A stretch of DNA of 64,000 bases from Halobacteriovoraceae bacterium. GTDB taxonomy: Bacteria > Bdellovibrionota > Bacteriovoracia > Bacteriovoracales > Bacteriovoracaceae. The position numbers were made by a program, and so were the translations under genes. Where the stretch lies: the NCBI GenBank assembly GCA_002713145.1, contig PAVS01000001.1, forward strand, positions 62,001 to 126,000, read 5' to 3'. Positions 1 to 8,870 of this stretch are shown piece by piece. The notes below the pieces were generated by a model. That model ran no database searches. It was not told the origin of the DNA and saw only the letters and a program-made list of their open reading frames with translations. Within the stretch, counting starts at the first letter, position 1, and the number at the start of each line of letters is the position of its first letter.

Positions 1-1205
1 TACGCTCAGCTCAGGGAGATGTCTATAGATGGTTTGGGACCAACACAGATATTACTCATGAGATGGAGAATAAGATAGTCTTAGAAGATCTGACTCGAGA
101 GCTACAAGAATCCAATCGCAGAAAAGACGAGTTTTTAGCCATTTTGGCCCATGAAATTCGCAATCCTTTGCATGCTATAAATTCTGGTATTGAGCTTTTA
201 GCTGCCTCTAAATTTGATCCATCTCTTTTCTCTGAAGTAGAAGAACTCATGCGTAGACAGTCTACGCAACTTACTTCTCTCGTAAATGATCTCATCGATA
301 TATCCAGGATTTCCCGAGGGAAGTTGAATTTAAAAATGAGTCATGTCAATGTTAAGGAGTGCTTAAAAAGTGCTATTGAAGCCAATTTACATGAAATCAG
401 AGAAGCTCATCATAATTTAATCGTGGATATGCAGGCAGAGAGCGTTGAGATTTACTGTGATTCCACCCGTTTAGTAGAAGTCTTTTCCAATGTCATTAAT
501 AATGCAGTCAAATACACTCCAAGTAGAGGGAAAATAGAAATTAGTTTAAGGGAGTTGGATCACTCTGTTGAAGTTTCTGTTAAAGATAGCGGTATTGGTA
601 TAAGACCAGATGACCAAACGAAAATATTTGAGATGTTCGCCCAGGGAGACTATCTCGAGAATGGTACTCAGTCAGGTTTGGGAGTTGGCTTATCGCTGGT
701 CAAACAAATGGTGAAAAGATTTGAGGGAAAAATAGAAGTGATCAGTGCAGGCAAAATGCAAGGAAGTGAATTTAAACTCACCTTCCCGAAGATACAAAAG
801 GAACAAATGGTGGATAAAACTATTCAAAATGAAAACGAGGATTCAAATATGAGTCAGATGAAAATCTTGATAGCTGAAGATAACGTGGATTCGAATAGGC
901 TTCTGCAGTTGAGATTAAGAAAATATAATGCTGAGGTCTTGAGTGCTTTTGATGGAATAGAAGCGGTGAAATTAGCAGAGCAACACAAACCCGATATTAT
1001 TTTGATGGATATAGGTATGCCAGAATTAGATGGACTTGCTGCTGGAAAGCAAATTAAGGACACTGACTGGGGGCAAAAGATAAAACTGGTGGCCTTAACG
1101 GGTTGGGGGCAAGAAGAAGATTATCAGAAAACAAAAGAGGCTGGCTTTGATGCACATTTGGTGAAGCCTATTTCTGAGGAAGACCTTAACCAAGTTCTTA
1201 AGTAA
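1..1205 (+). CDS. Hybrid sensor histidine kinase, 5' end outside the window
   Basis: The reading frame is open from base 3, so the gene starts upstream of the window. The first codons read RWFGTNTDIT, the usual end of a PAS fold that senses a small ligand or redox state, so a PAS domain precedes the kinase. Then follow a short coiled linker, a HisKA H-box (AHEIRNPL, histidine codon at 150-152), an HATPase domain with N-box NVINNAVKY, G1 DSGIGI and G2 GLGVGLSLV, and a C-terminal receiver from about base 850 with acidic pocket AEDN, phospho-acceptor in ILMDIGMPELDG and lysine in LVKP. No membrane segment lies in the visible part. It should autophosphorylate and pass phosphate to its own receiver; no output domain is present. 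An in-frame ATG at base 63 would cut off the PAS end, so I do not take it as the start. The 3' end overlaps the convergent kinase by 8 bases. Confidence 0.92.
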   Translation, partial: RSAQGDVYRWFGTNTDITHEMENKIVLEDLTRELQESNRRKDEFLAILAHEIRNPLHAINSGIELLAASKFDPSLFSEVEELMRRQSTQLTSLVNDLIDISRISRGKLNLKMSHVNVKECLKSAIEANLHEIREAHHNLIVDMQAESVEIYCDSTRLVEVFSNVINNAVKYTPSRGKIEISLRELDHSVEVSVKDSGIGIRPDDQTKIFEMFAQGDYLENGTQSGLGVGLSLVKQMVKRFEGKIEVISAGKMQGSEFKLTFPKIQKEQMVDKTIQNENEDSNMSQMKILIAEDNVDSNRLLQLRLRKYNAEVLSAFDGIEAVKLAEQHKPDIILMDIGMPELDGLAAGKQIKDTDWGQKIKLVALTGWGQEEDYQKTKEAGFDAHLVKPISEEDLNQVLK

Positions 1206-3120
1206 GTTTTTGAATCGTGTAGATGAGTTTTTTACGGTCAATAGGCTTACTGATATGTGCATTGCAGCCGACATCAAGACTTTTTTCAATATCAGCCTTA
1301 TAAGCAAAAGCTGTTAAAGCCACGATAGGGATGTGCTTTTTCTGGTGACTTCTCTCCCATGATCTAATTTTTTCAGTGGCAGTATACCCATCCATAATCG
1401 GCATCTGAATATCCATGAGTATTAAATCAAATTGATTATGAGTGTATGAGTTAAAGGCTTCTTCACCATTTTCTACTTCAGTAATTAAGTAACAATCCTG
1501 GTTTAAGTAGGCAGAGACAAGTATTCTGTTTTCTTTGGCATCATCCGCTAGTAAAATATTAACTGGTTTTTGGATAGGCTCTTGAATCTCTTCTTTAGCT
1601 TCTTGATTATCCAATTCACTGTGAAGAGGTTCTATTAAAGGTATGAGGGCCGTAAATGAACTACCTCTACCCAATTCACTTGTCACCGAAACACTTCCTC
1701 CCATTAATTCCGCAAGTTGTTTGACGATGGCCAGGCCAAGTCCTGTACCTCCATATTTTTTAGTGACACTGCTATCAGCTTGTTTAAACCTTTGAAAAAG
1801 TTGTTTAATATTCTCTTCAGAAATACCTATCCCGGTATCTTGCACGGTCATTTGCAGCATATTGGACTCATTAAGTGAGACTTTAATGGTGACTTCTCCA
1901 AACTCGGTAAATTTCACAGCATTACTCAGTAGGTTAAGTAGCACCTGTTCAATTTTTTTAGCATCTGATACAATAACGTCTGGAACTTCAGGAGCAATAT
2001 TTGTTTTAAGTTCTATATTCTTTTTACTCGAGAGGGGTTCAATAATTTTTACAACAGAATTAATTAATTGAATTAAATGAACCTGAGAATACTCTACGTC
2101 AATTCGACCTGCTTCTAATTTAGAGAGATCCAGAATATCGTTAACAAGATTAAGGAGTACATTTCCACTTCGGTGAATAATGTCGACAAATTCATTGGAT
2201 TCTTTGTCCAAGTCTTTTTCTTTCAAAAGCCCGGCCATCCCTAAAATTGCATTCATGGGGGTTCTTATCTCGTGACTCATATTCGCTAGAAAGAGGGACT
2301 TACTTCTCGCTGCATCTTCAGCACTATCTCTTGCAGCTTCAATCTTTTGTTGAGATTCGTAAAGAGCTCTCGTCATACTATTAAAACCGTCATAGATCTC
2401 TTCGATTTCTAACGTATTGACCGACTCATTGAGCTTAGCTTCAACACTTCCTTCTTTGACTTTATTGATTCCGTTTTTGAGTTTCTCTAAAGGAAAGATA
2501 ATTCGGTCTTGATAGAAGAGCAAAATGAGGTAGGCAGACATGGAACATAGAATCAGAAAGATCAAAGCACAGACAAGGAGATTAAAATAGAGATTTTTAA
2601 TAGATTTCTCTGCTGACTCTCTTTGACTCTCGAAAAAACGTCTTAAATCTAGCAGGCGAGCATTATTGATTTGGTGAAGAGTTGTAACGTTTGTAAACAA
2701 GCTTCTCGCCAGATTTCGATTCCTACTTTGAACCGCTTGAACAACTTGATTTTCTAACTTGAGAATCACCTTATGAGAATTGATAAAGGAGTCTAGAGTT
2801 TTTTGTGAAAAACCTTTAATCGTTTCTTGTTGTTTGAGCTTAGATAGTTTTTCTTTGTTAATACTCTGCAGTCTTTTCCATCGCTCTAGTGAATGTACGC
2901 TATTGGTAAAGCGAAAAGTGATCAGAGCTTCTCTGGCGCTAGAGCGCAGTTGCCCCACATCTATAATTTCAGCAGCGATATAAGAGCTAACATTGAGTTT
3001 ATTTTCAAGAGAATTTAAACTATTAAAAATAAATATGCTCATGGTGAGTAGAGTCATCAGAAACACAAGGGTTAACACCAGGAGAGGAAGAATAATTTGG
3101 GTTCTAATCGTGAGTTTCAT
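1198..3120 (-). CDS. Membrane hybrid histidine kinase (HAMP-HisKA-HATPase-receiver)
   Basis: This 640-residue kinase has a first membrane segment at about 11-34, a mostly helical periplasmic region to about 178, a second membrane segment at about 180-203 and a HAMP linker to about 258. The phospho-accepting His283 lies in SHEIRTPMN. The ATPase domain shows DTGIGI and GGTGLGLAIV, and the receiver (about 520-640) shows ADDAKENR, ILMDIQMPIMDG and a lysine in ISKP. It starts one base inside the stop of the binding-protein gene upstream (TAATG junction), so the two are translated together. I infer that the binding protein presents a ligand to the periplasmic domain. No output domain or histidine phosphotransfer domain is fused, so a separate partner must relay the signal. 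Family assignment is secure; the ligand is unknown. Confidence 0.93.
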   Translation of the reverse strand: MKLTIRTQIILPLLVLTLVFLMTLLTMSIFIFNSLNSLENKLNVSSYIAAEIIDVGQLRSSAREALITFRFTNSVHSLERWKRLQSINKEKLSKLKQQETIKGFSQKTLDSFINSHKVILKLENQVVQAVQSRNRNLARSLFTNVTTLHQINNARLLDLRRFFESQRESAEKSIKNLYFNLLVCALIFLILCSMSAYLILLFYQDRIIFPLEKLKNGINKVKEGSVEAKLNESVNTLEIEEIYDGFNSMTRALYESQQKIEAARDSAEDAARSKSLFLANMSHEIRTPMNAILGMAGLLKEKDLDKESNEFVDIIHRSGNVLLNLVNDILDLSKLEAGRIDVEYSQVHLIQLINSVVKIIEPLSSKKNIELKTNIAPEVPDVIVSDAKKIEQVLLNLLSNAVKFTEFGEVTIKVSLNESNMLQMTVQDTGIGISEENIKQLFQRFKQADSSVTKKYGGTGLGLAIVKQLAELMGGSVSVTSELGRGSSFTALIPLIEPLHSELDNQEAKEEIQEPIQKPVNILLADDAKENRILVSAYLNQDCYLITEVENGEEAFNSYTHNQFDLILMDIQMPIMDGYTATEKIRSWERSHQKKHIPIVALTAFAYKADIEKSLDVGCNAHISKPIDRKKLIYTIQKLT

Positions 3121-4121
3121 TATTCAAAAGTCACTGTTAGGGGGGCCACCTTATTTAAAAAATAAGGTTCATAATAAGGTATTAAATCTATAGAAGTCGC
3201 TTGAGCATTTATTTTTTTTTGTTGAAACCAACCCAATTGAATTTCTAGAATAGAAGTTAAAACGGAGCTCAGTCCCAATTGGAGATAAATCTCAGATAAA
3301 TTAAAGTGATCTGAATTTAAATTATTGTCTGAGAAATAACTCAATATCAATTTATGACCAGTATCTGGTTGTTGTTCCAAAAAAAGTTCAGCTTCCTTGA
3401 GAGCTCTCATAAGCTTTAGAATGGCTGCTTTTTTATTTTGGCAGGTCTGCTCTAAGCAAACCAAAGCAGATAGTTCAGTGTAGAATTCTGTTTTTGAGTA
3501 CTCCAATTTACCATCGCTTTGAGCATAGAGTTCACTTAAATGAGGTTCCCACCAAGCAAGGGCATCTAGCTGGCCATTTCTCATTTGCTCTTTGAGTGAA
3601 TCAGAAGTTAAATAGATAATATTCGCTTTATTTTTATGACTACTTGCCATTAAGTATAGATTGAGAAAAAATTCTGCATTGGTATCTTCAATCACACCTA
3701 CTCTTTTTCCCCTCAGGTCTATCATCCCCAGAGAGTTTGGTTCAAAACGATCAGTACGATACAGGAGGGCAGTGTTTCTAAAAGATCGATGCAGTTCAGT
3801 TATAATCTTGATGTTTTTTCTGGTCGCAATGCCCAGAGCAATAGGAGTTTCAAAGGCAATGGCAAGGTCACTCTTACCAGCATAAAGAGTTTCAAGAGCT
3901 TCTTTTCCAGTATCTTTATAGTCAAGTCGGAGATTAAGTTGATGGGCCTGAAAGAGACCTTTTTTTTGGGCCAGAAGAATTAAGCCAATATTAGGAGTCT
4001 GGGGAAGAGAAATAGTGAGGGAGTGGTTATGATCTTTTGCCGTTGAAAAATGTATGATAAGAGCCGCTGCAATGACTATGATTCCACAAATAATGATGAT
4101 GTTTTTGAATTTGTTGCTCAT
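3120..4121 (-). CDS. Membrane-anchored NMT1/SsuA-like substrate-binding protein
   Basis: The 333-residue product has an N-terminal hydrophobic segment (about 8-26) followed by a type-II binding-protein fold of the NMT1/SsuA kind: an opening strand ending in PNIGLILLAQKKGLF, a 'DLAIAFETPIALGIATRK' stretch typical of the ligand cleft, and GKRVGVIEDTNAEFFL at the second lobe. Relatives deliver sulfonates, nitrate or thiamine precursors to ABC importers. There is no ABC permease or ATPase nearby, and the next gene, overlapping by one base, is a sensor kinase. I therefore read it as the ligand-binding part of a sensor rather than of an importer. The segment has no lipobox and no clear signal-peptidase site, so it probably stays as a membrane anchor. 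Ligand unknown. Confidence 0.82.
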   Translation of the reverse strand: MSNKFKNIIIICGIIVIAAALIIHFSTAKDHNHSLTISLPQTPNIGLILLAQKKGLFQAHQLNLRLDYKDTGKEALETLYAGKSDLAIAFETPIALGIATRKNIKIITELHRSFRNTALLYRTDRFEPNSLGMIDLRGKRVGVIEDTNAEFFLNLYLMASSHKNKANIIYLTSDSLKEQMRNGQLDALAWWEPHLSELYAQSDGKLEYSKTEFYTELSALVCLEQTCQNKKAAILKLMRALKEAELFLEQQPDTGHKLILSYFSDNNLNSDHFNLSEIYLQLGLSSVLTSILEIQLGWFQQKKINAQATSIDLIPYYEPYFLNKVAPLTVTFE

Positions 4122-4190
4122 TTCCCACTTCTTAAATCAGTTCGCTAAATTCGTCGCGATAATAGAATATATTTAAGCAATTGCATACAT

Positions 4191-6464
4191 TTATAGATAA
4201 TGGGCTAAACTTTGAATCAGTTTTTGCTTGGCGATCGGTTTGGTTAAGTGACCGTCGCAGCCTTGCTGTTCAGAAGTTTCAATTTCCGTGGGAAGAGCAT
4301 GAGCCGTTAACGCCAAAACTGGCAAGTCTGGGTAGATTTTCTTGATAATTCTCGTGGCAGTATAACCATCCATCACCGGCATTTGTATATCCATTAACAC
4401 CAGGTCGTACTCATTGGTCACTGCTTTTTGCACAGCTTCCTCACCATTTTTAGCCCAATCAATTTCCATCTCTTCTGAGTTTAAAAAATGGTAAATGACT
4501 CGGTAATTCTCTTTGCTATCCTCTGCAAGAAGAATGCGAGCATTTTTAAGTTTTTTGGAGTCAGGCTCTTTCTCAGTCTTATTCACTTTTGACTGAACAT
4601 CCTCGGATGCTCTCAGAGGGACTGAGAGTAAAAAGGTCGACCCTTCCCCTAAAACACTTTTTTCTAGAATTAAATCTCCATCAAGTGATTGTATTAAACT
4701 TTTGGAGAGGGCCAAGCCAATTCCGGTGCCCCCATAGTCTCGTGTCGCAGAGGTATCAGACTGGGAGAACTCATCAAATATTTGGTCTTGATAGTCTTCT
4801 CTTATCCCGACTCCTGTATCCTGAACTCTAATTTCAATCAGATCATTACACGAATTCAATTGGACATTCACAGTTCCATTTTTAGTGAATTTGATGGCAT
4901 TGCTAACAAGGTTGTAGATCACTTGTCTCATCAAAGTGGGAGATGAGTGGATTTTAAAGGATACAACACTCTTGAGATCTACATTGACTTTAGTGTTGTT
5001 CTTTTTAGCCAGGGAGTCGAGGGCCTTGATTGAGCTCTCGACCAGTGTTTTTATATTAATTTCACTAAAGCTAACTGATTGTATTCCATTTTCAAGTTTA
5101 GAATAATTAAGGACATCATTAATAAGAGTCATTAAGTGCTGGCCATTATAAATGATACTATCGACAAATTCTTTTTTAGATTTATGATCAAAGTCATTTT
5201 CATTCAGAAGTTCTGAAAAACCAAGGATTGCATTCATAGGAGTTCTAATTTCATGACTCATATTTCGTAAGAATTCTGACTTGGTGATATTAGCTGCTTG
5301 AGCAGCATGTGTTGCTTTTTTAAGAGAGATTTCAATCTCTTTATAAGATGTAATATCTTCCACTGCACCATACATAGCAAGTGGCTCTCCTGAGGAAGAA
5401 ACCTCTGTCACTTTTCCTATGGCCTTGATCCATTTATTTTGACCTTTGGCATTGGTGATGGGACAAGTGAACTCCCATGTACTTTTAGTCTTAACTGCCT
5501 TTGCAAATTGGTCTGAAACCTCTTTTTGATGGCTCTTTTTTACATGGGTGAGGAATCTCTCAATGCCCCAATCGTCTTGGATTTCTTCATAGCCAAATAT
5601 TTGGTCGTGTCGATATGATCTCCATGATTGATCAGTACGTAGGTCTAGTTCGAAAGCTCCAATCCCTGAAATATTAAGAATTTTTTGCCATTTTTGTTCT
5701 TCTTTTAAAATTGAGTTATTTTTCTGAATGAGTTTTAAGTTTTTCAGAGCGAGTTTATTGAATTTTTGTGCAAGTTCAGTTTGTACACCAATTCTAAAAG
5801 TAGAGTTGAGTAATTCTTTAGCCTCTGGGTGTTGCTCAAAAAAATCTAAGGTATCTTGTTCAAGTTTTATATGAGGGTGAAGAGCGAGAAATTGTTTTGA
5901 AAAGGTGATAAAACTTAAAAGTGAGAAAATACACTCTAAGTCCTTTTCATAAAGAACATCTTCTAGAATATTATATGCATAAGTCTGACTTTCTTGATTA
6001 TGAAAATAATCACTCAGAACCAAACAGAGCGCATCTTCCAGCTCAGGGCTCAACGAATGATTGAGTTCAATTTTCTCTGTTAGGTTAAAAAGTAATTTCT
6101 TTGCTGAGTTGATCGTTTGTTTATTTTCTTCTAGCTTAACGAATTTAATCCCTTCGTCTAGGGACAGGCTTTTACCAGTGCTATAAAAAGTAAATTGGCC
6201 GGCACCCACTAAATTTGTAAAATGTCTTATCAAGCAGTATTTGTTCTCAAAAAACTTGGATAGATGTACAAAAACTTTTTCTTTAAAAATATAGGGCAGT
6301 GGTAAATCGAAATATGCATTCTTCGCAAATTGGAGATTCGCTCGATTGATATATTCACTTTGAGCAGTCTTAAAAAAATTGGGTAGTTCTTTTTCCATGC
6401 CATGAGTACTTCTCTTAAGAAATTCTTCAGAAAATGCGGTTTTTAAATTCTCTTCAATAATCAT
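4191..6464 (-). CDS. Cytoplasmic hybrid histidine kinase with PAS domain and unrecognised N-terminus
   Basis: The 757-residue protein has no membrane segment. Residues 1-255 form a largely helical region that I do not recognise. A PAS domain follows (about 262-375, closing with LAMYGAVEDITSYKEIE), then HisKA with His404 in SHEIRTPM, HATPase with N-box LVSNAIKF, DTGVGI and GGTGIGLALSK, and a receiver (about 643-757) with AEDSKENYR, LMDIQMPVMDG and a lysine in LTKP. The start codon follows a GGGA-type ribosome-binding site. The gene stands alone: 70 bases separate its stop from the binding-protein gene downstream, and a dyad lies 78 bases upstream of its start. It should be a soluble sensor of an intracellular cue. 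Confidence 0.92.
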   Translation of the reverse strand: MIIEENLKTAFSEEFLKRSTHGMEKELPNFFKTAQSEYINRANLQFAKNAYFDLPLPYIFKEKVFVHLSKFFENKYCLIRHFTNLVGAGQFTFYSTGKSLSLDEGIKFVKLEENKQTINSAKKLLFNLTEKIELNHSLSPELEDALCLVLSDYFHNQESQTYAYNILEDVLYEKDLECIFSLLSFITFSKQFLALHPHIKLEQDTLDFFEQHPEAKELLNSTFRIGVQTELAQKFNKLALKNLKLIQKNNSILKEEQKWQKILNISGIGAFELDLRTDQSWRSYRHDQIFGYEEIQDDWGIERFLTHVKKSHQKEVSDQFAKAVKTKSTWEFTCPITNAKGQNKWIKAIGKVTEVSSSGEPLAMYGAVEDITSYKEIEISLKKATHAAQAANITKSEFLRNMSHEIRTPMNAILGFSELLNENDFDHKSKKEFVDSIIYNGQHLMTLINDVLNYSKLENGIQSVSFSEINIKTLVESSIKALDSLAKKNNTKVNVDLKSVVSFKIHSSPTLMRQVIYNLVSNAIKFTKNGTVNVQLNSCNDLIEIRVQDTGVGIREDYQDQIFDEFSQSDTSATRDYGGTGIGLALSKSLIQSLDGDLILEKSVLGEGSTFLLSVPLRASEDVQSKVNKTEKEPDSKKLKNARILLAEDSKENYRVIYHFLNSEEMEIDWAKNGEEAVQKAVTNEYDLVLMDIQMPVMDGYTATRIIKKIYPDLPVLALTAHALPTEIETSEQQGCDGHLTKPIAKQKLIQSLAHYL

Positions 6465-6541
6465 TTAATCCCTGTCTCAGTTGTTTTGTTCCTTCATACG
6501 ACTCCTTCATTTGTAACATTTTTTTTGAGATGTTTGGACGA

Positions 6542-6559
6542 TGTGTATAAATTTACACA
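6542..6559. promoter_or_regulatory. Inverted repeat, candidate operator
   Basis: TGTGTATAAATTTACACA has perfect 6-base arms (TGTGTA/TACACA) around an AT spacer, in the 159-base gap between two kinase genes and 78 bases upstream of the 757-residue kinase. Total length is two bases more than a CRP/FNR site, so I do not call it one. The regulator is unknown. Confidence 0.3.
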
Positions 6560-6623
6560 AGCAGTGCACATAAAATTTATATTGAATTTAAGAAGTTTAT
6601 TTCGATAATTGAATGTTAGGTAC

Positions 6624-8090
6624 TTAGGCTAAGCTAAGCTCAAAAGTAAATATTGTTTCTTTATCGACAATGCTTGAAACACACAGATTGCCGCCGTGCA
6701 GCTCCACAATTTTTTTGCATTGGTACAATCCTATACCTTGCCCTTTCTTATTAGAATCATTTTCTAAACGTATGAATGGTCTAAATATTTTAGCTAAATT
6801 GACTTGCTCTATTCCGATTCCATTATCTGAAAATCGAATCTTAACTTTGGGTGAGTGGGGAGTAAGCTCAGATTCAATTGTTATAAGAATGTCCCTTTGC
6901 GGAGATCGATATTTGATAGCATTTGAAATTAAGTTTTGGAACAAATTATCTAAAAGCTCTTTATTTCCTTCTATGACAGGTAAGTTTTGATACAAGATTT
7001 TACCGTTAGTAGAGTCCAGCAGTTCTTGAAATTTTTTGACATTTATATCAATGACTTCGTTAAGATCTACAGATCCAAATTTTATCTCTGAATAGGTGAG
7101 TTGAGATAATTTTAAAAGTGATCTAATGAGTTTAATCATCCGTTGGGTTGAATCCTCGATCTCATGCATATAAAGAGCAGAGTCTCTATCAAGTCTATCT
7201 CCTAACTCAAACTTGAGTAAACCTGAATAAGTTGAAATCTTTTTGATGGGCTCTTGAAGGTCATGGGAGGTGGTAAAGGCAAAATGTTTAAGTTCGTCGT
7301 TTTTTATTTTTAATTTTTCAAATGAGTCTTTAAGAATTTTATTCATGGTCATCATCTGGGAGGCTAAAGATTTTAACTCATCATCTGCGAAGGTGTTAAG
7401 ATCGATTCCATTAGAAAGGTAATCTCCACTGGAAATTTTTCGTGAAAGAGAAAGAAGTTTGTTTATGGAGTGAACGATCTTAGAGGAAAAAGTCTTACTC
7501 AAGGCTACTGATAAGATAAGTGCTAATAAAAAAATGCAGAAAAGTATCAAAAATGACCTCGTTTGGATCGCTGCTACTTGTTCTGACTCTGTAAGCCTTT
7601 TTTGAGTTATTATTTCTTGGAGCTGAGAAAGGGCAGCTGATGCAGGGGAGTCGTCAATTCTAACAAGACTATCAATGACTTTTATTGCCTGACTTTTGTT
7701 TTTCATTTTCTGAATAACACTTAATTTATCTAAATACGCCAAGATTGTCGTCTCGACCACTCCCAGCAATTCTCTTTCTTTTTCCGTCACATTTGGAAGG
7801 TTTTTATAGCCATCTATTTCTTCTAGTGCGAGATGAAATTCCCTAAGTGCTTTATCATAGTATGGCTTTTGCCCTCTTAGCACAAAGTTTTTAAAGGCAT
7901 GAACACCTCGATCAAACCCCATATGCTTGAAGATATGCGATATATGGATCTTTCGGGCGACATATTCATCCACGTAGTGCTGAGTGGCTTGGTGAGAGAT
8001 ATGAAGACTATAAGCACTGAAGATTGAGCCTATTATGAGCAAGAATAAGGGGACCAGACTAATGAGAATTATCTTTTTTGTGAGTTTCAA
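6624..8090 (-). CDS. Membrane sensor histidine kinase (HAMP), no receiver
   Basis: The 488-residue kinase has membrane segments at about 7-28 and 179-198, a helical periplasmic domain between them with three HIS-rich turns near its start, and a HAMP linker to about 255. The H-box is TSHDLQEPIKK (His276), the SHDLQEPL variant common in phytochrome-type and other two-component kinases. The ATPase domain carries NLISNAIKYRSP, DNGIGIEQ and GQGIGLYQCKKI. The start is a TTG preceded by AGGTAG; no in-frame ATG fits the first membrane helix better. It is divergent from a lone receiver protein whose gene begins 72 bases away, the obvious candidate partner. Confidence 0.9.
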   Translation of the reverse strand: MKLTKKIILISLVPLFLLIIGSIFSAYSLHISHQATQHYVDEYVARKIHISHIFKHMGFDRGVHAFKNFVLRGQKPYYDKALREFHLALEEIDGYKNLPNVTEKERELLGVVETTILAYLDKLSVIQKMKNKSQAIKVIDSLVRIDDSPASAALSQLQEIITQKRLTESEQVAAIQTRSFLILFCIFLLALILSVALSKTFSSKIVHSINKLLSLSRKISSGDYLSNGIDLNTFADDELKSLASQMMTMNKILKDSFEKLKIKNDELKHFAFTTSHDLQEPIKKISTYSGLLKFELGDRLDRDSALYMHEIEDSTQRMIKLIRSLLKLSQLTYSEIKFGSVDLNEVIDINVKKFQELLDSTNGKILYQNLPVIEGNKELLDNLFQNLISNAIKYRSPQRDILITIESELTPHSPKVKIRFSDNGIGIEQVNLAKIFRPFIRLENDSNKKGQGIGLYQCKKIVELHGGNLCVSSIVDKETIFTFELSLA

Positions 8091-8162
8091 ATTCTACCTA
8101 TTTGATTGTTAAAACATTCGATATGTTATATTATGGGGAGTGGTGCTAAAAGGAAAGCCATT

Positions 8163-8603
8163 ATGGAAGAGCAATTTGTAATCGAAGCCCAAAATGTAAA
8201 AAAATTCACTCGTGGATTGCAAAAACCTATTGTTTTGTTAGACGATGATGACGCTCAAATCAGACTCGTTGAAACTTGCTACAAGATGTCAAAACGTGAA
8301 AATCAGCTTATTTGCTTTAGCCAACCAGATGAATTTTTAAAATATATGAACGGTGTTCTCGATGGAGTTAATAAAAAACCTGAGCTCGTCCTGTTAGATA
8401 TAAACATGCCTCAAAAAGATGGTTTCGAAATTTTAGAATCCATACGCTCATATAATGAATTCTCGGAAGTTCCAATCGTCATAATGTTTACTGCTTCAGA
8501 GTCATTGCAAGATAAAACGAAATCTAAAAAACTGGGGGCTGATGGTTTTTTTTCTAAACCAACCTCCTTTCAAGATTATATTTCCTTTTTTCAAAATATA
8601 TAA
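8163..8603 (+). CDS. Single-domain response regulator (CheY-like receiver)
   Basis: The 146-residue product is one receiver domain after a 35-residue leader: acidic cluster LLDDDDAQ, phospho-acceptor in LLDINMPQKDG, threonine in MFTASES and lysine in FSKP. There is no DNA-binding or enzyme domain, so it acts by protein contact or as a phosphorelay carrier. I chose the ATG at 8163 because AGGAAAG lies eight bases upstream; the longer frame from 8106 has no ribosome-binding site and runs over a possible -10 element TATATT (8127-8132). It is divergent from the HAMP kinase, which lacks a receiver of its own, so the two may be a pair (inference). Its stop lies three bases from the end of a small convergent gene. 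Confidence 0.88.
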   Translation: MEEQFVIEAQNVKKFTRGLQKPIVLLDDDDAQIRLVETCYKMSKRENQLICFSQPDEFLKYMNGVLDGVNKKPELVLLDINMPQKDGFEILESIRSYNEFSEVPIVIMFTASESLQDKTKSKKLGADGFFSKPTSFQDYISFFQNI

Positions 8604-8605
8604 AA

Positions 8606-8857
8606 TTAATGATATGTATCTACATACGGCGTACGCAGATGTAGGTAACGAGTCACCTTTAAGTTGTGAAAAGAGTGAGAGGAGCGATTTCTTTGAAAGA
8701 ATTTTCGTTTAACCCCAAAACTAAAATTAGCAAAATGCCTCAGTCTTAATCGCCTTGGTAGTATAACAGTGTCCACTTTGTACATGTCATTTTCATCAGC
8801 TCTTTGCTCAAGATTTTGTATTTTTTTATCGCTAACAGTTTGCTCACTATATTCCAA
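8606..8857 (-). CDS. Small hypothetical protein (83 residues), TTG start
   Basis: No family recognised. The start is a TTG, chosen because a perfect AGGAGG sits at optimal spacing just upstream. The N-terminal 30 residues are acidic and helical (EQTVSDKKIQNLEQ); the rest is strongly basic (RRLRLRH, GVKRKFFQRNR). It follows the 66-residue gene by 13 bases on the same strand and the two probably form an operon. The 3' third lies over a 31-base dyad, so the C-terminus is less certain than the start. No signal peptide or membrane segment. Confidence 0.45.
   Translation of the reverse strand: MEYSEQTVSDKKIQNLEQRADENDMYKVDTVILPRRLRLRHFANFSFGVKRKFFQRNRSSHSFHNLKVTRYLHLRTPYVDTYH
8617..8647. other. 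31-base imperfect palindrome at convergent gene ends
   Basis: The dyad is centred on GCGTACGC, and after two small bulges the outer arms TATCTACA and TGTAGGTA pair completely (one G-T pair). It lies 14 bases past the response-regulator stop and inside the tail of the 83-residue convergent gene. There is no U-run, so it is not a standard intrinsic terminator. It could be an mRNA 3' end stabiliser or a protein-binding site. Confidence 0.35.
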
Positions 8858-8870
8858 AAATGACCTCCTT

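Noticed and set aside
63..1205. Kinase starting at the first ATG in the window
   Set aside because: Frame is open to base 3 and encodes the end of a PAS domain upstream of that ATG.
6542..6559. CRP/FNR binding site
   Set aside because: Dyad arms and spacing are two bases longer than TGTGA-N6-TCACA.
6670..6990. 106-residue plus-strand frame inside the HAMP kinase gene
   Set aside because: Overlaps the ATPase domain coding region and has no ribosome-binding site or motif.
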